NCBI RefSeq assembly: GCF_001039275.2
Contig: NZ_CP030117.1
Location: forward strand, 5,745,001 to 5,809,000
From: Brevibacillus brevis
GTDB taxonomy: Bacteria > Bacillota > Bacilli > Brevibacillales > Brevibacillaceae
Length of the DNA: 64,000 bases
Direction: 5' to 3'
Under the pieces are notes generated by a model. The model saw nothing but the letters and a program-made list of their open reading frames with translations, did not search any database and had not been told where the DNA came from. Positions 60,672 through 64,000 of this stretch are shown here, in pieces. The position numbers were made by a program, and so were the translations under genes. Each line of letters opens with the position of its first letter. Position 1 is the stretch's first letter.

Positions 60672-61763
60672 CTAAACGAAATGATTGACGAGATATATTA
60701 CCTTCTCTATATCCTCTTTATTCATTATTGGACTGATAGGTAGACTTAGTATTTCTTTATGAATTTCTTCAGTTATTGTCAATTCCATATGATTAAGATC
60801 GGAATAGGCTAATTGTTTATGTGGTGGAATCGGATAATGAATTAACGTTTCAACCCCATTCTCCATTAAATACGATCTAAGTTGGTCTCTCCGTTTTGAA
60901 CGAACAACAAAAAGATGCCAAACATGAGAACGATCATCTCGGACTATATTTGGAAGAATAACCTGAGGGTTATGAATGTTATCTAGGTAACATTTTGCAA
61001 CATTCTTTCTTAATTCATTGTCACTATCTAAATTTCGTAATTTAATCCGAAGAATAGCAGCTTGTATTTCGTCTAGTCTGCTATTTACGCCTTTTTCTAT
61101 ATTTTCATATTTCTTAATAGAACCGTAGTTCCTAAGAATTCTAATTTTCTCAGCTAATGAATCATCACTTGTAGTTATGGCTCCGCCATCACCAAGCGCG
61201 CCTAAATTTTTACCCGGATAAAAACTAAACGCACCTGCATCTCCAAAAGAACCTGCCCTAATTTCCTTTATTTTCGCTCCATGAGCCTGTGCTGCATCCT
61301 CAATTACTTTTAAACCATATGTTTTCGCAATCTGTAAAATCTGTTCCATCTCTGCTAATTGGCCATAAAGATGTACAGGAATAATAGCCTTGGTTTGAGG
61401 TGTAATGTTATTTACTATTTGATCTGGATCTATGTTATAACTCTTAGGATCTGGCTCTACTAATATTGGTTTTGCTCCTACTGCCGAAACTGCTAGAACT
61501 GTAGCAATAAATGTATTTGCGGGAACAATAACTTCATCTCCGTAACCAATTCCATATGCCCTTAGAATTAAAGTCAGTGCATCAAGCCCGTTTGCTACTC
61601 CAATACAATACTTTGAACCGCAAAAATCAGCGAATTCTCTTTCAAAAAGACGTACCTCCTCACCTAACACATACCATCCAGAGGATATTACTTTTTTAAT
61701 TTCTCTTTCTATTTCCATCTCGTATTGAGCGTTAATTGCCTTAAGATCCAGAAATGGAATCAT
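60672..61763 (-). CDS. DegT/DnrJ/EryC1/StrS sugar aminotransferase
   Basis: A PLP-dependent nucleotide-sugar aminotransferase of 363 residues: MIPFLDLKAINAQYE, the FANTFIA-like VPANTFIATVLAV, EDAAQAHGA, the PLP lysine in FSFYPGKNLGALGDGGA and NSRLDEIQAAILRIKL. It looks most like the FdtB/QdtB type that aminates dTDP-3-keto-6-deoxyhexoses, which would use the RfbAB product. It overlaps the HAD gene by 23 bp. The gene is visibly AT-rich. Confidence 0.88.
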   Translation of the reverse strand: MIPFLDLKAINAQYEMEIEREIKKVISSGWYVLGEEVRLFEREFADFCGSKYCIGVANGLDALTLILRAYGIGYGDEVIVPANTFIATVLAVSAVGAKPILVEPDPKSYNIDPDQIVNNITPQTKAIIPVHLYGQLAEMEQILQIAKTYGLKVIEDAAQAHGAKIKEIRAGSFGDAGAFSFYPGKNLGALGDGGAITTSDDSLAEKIRILRNYGSIKKYENIEKGVNSRLDEIQAAILRIKLRNLDSDNELRKNVAKCYLDNIHNPQVILPNIVRDDRSHVWHLFVVRSKRRDQLRSYLMENGVETLIHYPIPPHKQLAYSDLNHMELTITEEIHKEILSLPISPIMNKEDIEKVIYLVNHFV

Positions 61764-62412
61764 ACTCTTCCCCTTCTTGCGTACATAGTTTTATTATTTT
61801 TTCCAATTCAACATCAAACAATTCTTCGGCATAGTAATCAGCTATCAAATACTTTTTATCTCTAATCCCATTCGTTACTGCTATAGTTTTAAGTCCAAGC
61901 ATTTTTGCAGGAACCATATCTTCCTCACTATCGCCAATAAAAATACCAGTAGAAAAGGAATACTCACTTAGAATATTGTATTTTCCGTGTTTGATAAAAG
62001 GAGAGCAACTTCGTATCTCATCAAAGGACTCGTACAAACTTTCTTTTTTAGTCTGCCATACTAGATTTTCAAGTGAACTTCTCATACTAACTAAAATAAT
62101 CTTGTGACATAACTTTCGCCACTCGATAAGAGTTTCTTTAACTTTTGGCTTTAGTTGCGCATATTTCAAGTACTTCTTTGTTTCAATACGCTTTACCCAT
62201 TCTTGATAAAAAATAGTTTCTTCTTCGGTGAAATTTGATTTTTTCAAAATATCTCTCAGACTTCGCTTATTTCTCTTTAAATTCCAATACACATCTAAAT
62301 CTAATGGTTTGCAACGGAAATTTTCCATTATTTGAGAATAACATTCGTAATGCCTAAATTTATCCTCCATTACCGTGCCATCAAAATCCAAAAAAAGGAC
62401 ATCAAGTTTCAT
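61741..62412 (-). CDS. HAD-family hydrolase
   Basis: The 223-residue protein has HAD motif I LFLDFDGTVMED, a helical cap, motif II ILVSMRSS, and motifs III/IV FIGDSEEDMVPAKMLGLKTIAV. It may be a phosphatase in sugar-nucleotide synthesis or a phosphomutase-like enzyme. The start MKLDVLFLDFDGTV follows AAGGAG; 17 open codons before it overlap the ATP-grasp gene and are rejected. Confidence 0.85.
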   Translation of the reverse strand: MKLDVLFLDFDGTVMEDKFRHYECYSQIMENFRCKPLDLDVYWNLKRNKRSLRDILKKSNFTEEETIFYQEWVKRIETKKYLKYAQLKPKVKETLIEWRKLCHKIILVSMRSSLENLVWQTKKESLYESFDEIRSCSPFIKHGKYNILSEYSFSTGIFIGDSEEDMVPAKMLGLKTIAVTNGIRDKKYLIADYYAEELFDVELEKIIKLCTQEGEEYDSISGS

Positions 62413-62428
62413 AAATATCTCCTTCCCC

Positions 62429-63370
62429 TTAAATAAGTAAATCTTCGTACACACGAAGGACATATTTAGGTGAATCTTGATATTTTAAAAAGCCTAACGG
62501 ATCATAGGGTAAGTTTCCATGAATACTTAAAAAAGCTGAGGCAAGAGACCATCCATAGGTGGTACTCATAGATGTACCCGCTCCAAGTCGTGGATTTATG
62601 TCAATAACTACCCACTGATTGTTCTCATTTTTCATAACCTGATAACAAAACGCTTTTGGTAAGGAGATTACTCCACATATCTTTTTTGTTAACTCATGAA
62701 GCTCCCTATCAAACCAAATTTTCGCTTTTGTACATACCCCTGATTTAATTTCCACTCTCTCTCTACATAAACTTCTTATAATCCCATCATTTTGAAAAAC
62801 CTCTACTGTTATTTCTGGTCCATTACAAATTTCCTGTACTAAATATCTTTCATCGTTCTTATAAAAATCCACTTCATCTTTTGCCACTTTTCTTACATCG
62901 CGGCTTCCAAACCCTAATACGGGTTTAACTATGTACAATGAATTCTGCTCGACAATGTTTTTTGTATATGTTTTCGGTACAGATATTCCTTGTTCTTTCA
63001 AAAATGCTGTCCATACTGCTTTATTCTTTAATAGTGTACTGGTACCTTTTGTTATACCTGTAGAAAGCACTTTTATCTTTAAAAGATCTTGATCGTCAGT
63101 ATTAAAGATGTGAATATCGTGGTCAATTAAAGGGACAATAATATCAATATTATTATCATTTAAGAAATCTATCATATATTCTCTATAACCTGTTGACATA
63201 ACAGAAGGAACCTGCTTAAAATAATCGGCTAATTGAGCCGAAGGAACTAAATGTCTAGGGTTAGTATCGCATATATATAGTTTAAAATTCTCTTTAAACC
63301 TTGATTTGATTAATGTAGAGAGGTGCCAAGCTGTTGCTGTCCCTCCAGCAGTTATTAATATTTTTTTCAT
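62429..63370 (-). CDS. ATP-grasp enzyme
   Basis: The 313-residue protein has an N-terminal Rossmann-like part (KKILITAGGTATAWHLSTL) and an ATP-grasp fold: IVKPVLGFGSRDVRKVA, YLVQEICNGPEITVEVF, and VVIDINPRLGAGTS. It is of the CarB-like group used to form amide or ester bonds in antibiotics and glycan decoration. Its substrate is unknown; a link to an amino sugar made by the neighbouring DegT enzyme is reasonable. Confidence 0.85.
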   Translation of the reverse strand: MKKILITAGGTATAWHLSTLIKSRFKENFKLYICDTNPRHLVPSAQLADYFKQVPSVMSTGYREYMIDFLNDNNIDIIVPLIDHDIHIFNTDDQDLLKIKVLSTGITKGTSTLLKNKAVWTAFLKEQGISVPKTYTKNIVEQNSLYIVKPVLGFGSRDVRKVAKDEVDFYKNDERYLVQEICNGPEITVEVFQNDGIIRSLCRERVEIKSGVCTKAKIWFDRELHELTKKICGVISLPKAFCYQVMKNENNQWVVIDINPRLGAGTSMSTTYGWSLASAFLSIHGNLPYDPLGFLKYQDSPKYVLRVYEDLLI

Positions 63371-63383
63371 TGTTCCATCCCCA

Positions 63384-64000
63384 CTACTTCACAGTTGCAA
63401 TAATATATATTTCTGCGGCAATATCTGGGTACAACTCACCCAGTTGAAAAAATGCTTCTAACATTTCTTGTGTCCAAGTTTGTTCAATTTGTTTATCAGA
63501 CACTGGTTTTAACCAGTACCCACCAAATTGTTCTATTTGATAGCCTGCTGTTAAAAAATGCTCCCTAAACATTGCTGGATTATATACTCTTCTATGACCG
63601 TGGTGAATATCTGTAGGATTCAAAGAACTTTCTTTCTCCAGTAATCCCATAAGAACAGCTGCTTGTCTGTGTACACTGTGGGAGTTTGGGACAACTGCGA
63701 TAATTTTTCCATCTGGTTTTAAAAACTTTTTAATATGCATAAGTATAGCTATTGGATTCTCAACATGTTCTAATACATGACCTAGCAGAACATAGTCATA
63801 TTTTTCTTCCAACTCCAGTTCCTCGAAAAGAGAACATATAACTTTAGCATGTGGGTACTTTCGGCGAAGAACATCACAAAAAACAGAAGATCCATCAACA
63901 AGCGTTAATGAATATGCATACTTATCAATGTAACTTGTCATTAAGCCCTCTGCTGGTCCTAACTCTAGAATATCCCCTTTTCTCAAAAACCTTGATATAA
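63384..64000 (-). CDS. Class I SAM methyltransferase, 5' end outside the window
   Basis: The reading frame is open to the right edge, so the start is not visible. The part seen has motif I ILELGPAEGLMTSYI, motif post-I LVDGSS, YVLLGHVLEHVENP and an aryl/O-methyltransferase-like core. It has the typical Methyltransf_11/23 layout. It is 13 bp before the ATP-grasp gene and part of the AT-rich cluster. A flagellar or glycan O-/N-methyl target is likely. Confidence 0.82.
   Translation of the reverse strand, partial: ISRFLRKGDILELGPAEGLMTSYIDKYAYSLTLVDGSSVFCDVLRRKYPHAKVICSLFEELELEEKYDYVLLGHVLEHVENPIAILMHIKKFLKPDGKIIAVVPNSHSVHRQAAVLMGLLEKESSLNPTDIHHGHRRVYNPAMFREHFLTAGYQIEQFGGYWLKPVSDKQIEQTWTQEMLEAFFQLGELYPDIAAEIYIIATVK

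Overview
The window is a stretch of a low-GC, endospore-forming, motile Firmicute chromosome. The gene families and order (hisZGDBHAF, hprK, uvrBA, minJ-ctpB-ftsXE, gerAB-type permease, argCBD-carAB-argF, prfB-secA-hpf, flaG-fliDST) and the Bacillus-type regulatory sites point to Bacillales, most likely Brevibacillus or a close Paenibacillaceae relative; the species is inferred from memory, not from a search. Base composition is near 48% GC except for the last ~3.3 kb, which is clearly AT-rich.

Layout: 1-5990 histidine operon (hisZGDBHAF, leftward, running off the left edge). 6040-8687 hprK-yvoF, a YvlD-type membrane protein and an HD phosphohydrolase. 8754-13705 uvrBA with a perfect Bacillus LexA box. 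13794-22513 an isolated FlgD-like hook-cap protein with three C-terminal repeats, a YcdB-type protein, then ftsEX, an M23 amidase activator/endopeptidase, ctpB and minJ, a division/cell-wall cluster. 22696-26108 alcohol dehydrogenase, a lone GerAB permease and an acetamidase. 26127-40501 the arginine block: argGH, argF, carAB, argD, argB, argC, with three promoters sharing one ArgR-operator layout; argJ is absent. Set inside this block, between argGH and argF, is a small separate unit: a leader RNA with two copies of a structured element, a 25-residue hydrophobic peptide gene, a terminator, a DUF5317-like membrane protein and a membrane HD-GYP protein. This unit is the best candidate for an undescribed system.

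40525-49623 holds a lipoprotein cytochrome c, YciI, a PAS histidine kinase, prfB (with programmed frameshift), an unknown gene, secA, hpf (sigma-H promoter), an HD-GYP protein and a cold-shock protein. 49705-51259 is an amino-acid ABC permease and binding protein without an ATPase gene. 51300-53489 has tandem DnaA boxes, motAB and a sigma-D-driven yjfB. 53477-56671 is the dTDP-rhamnose set rfbACBD. 56872-59552 is flaG-fliD-fliS-fliT behind a sigma-D promoter, followed upstream by a GT2 glycosyltransferase and an AT-rich glycan cluster (DegT aminotransferase, HAD, ATP-grasp, methyltransferase cut by the right edge). The closeness of dTDP-sugar genes, glycosyltransferase and filament-cap genes suggests surface or flagellin glycosylation.

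No tRNA, rRNA, insertion sequence, prophage or CRISPR array was recognised.
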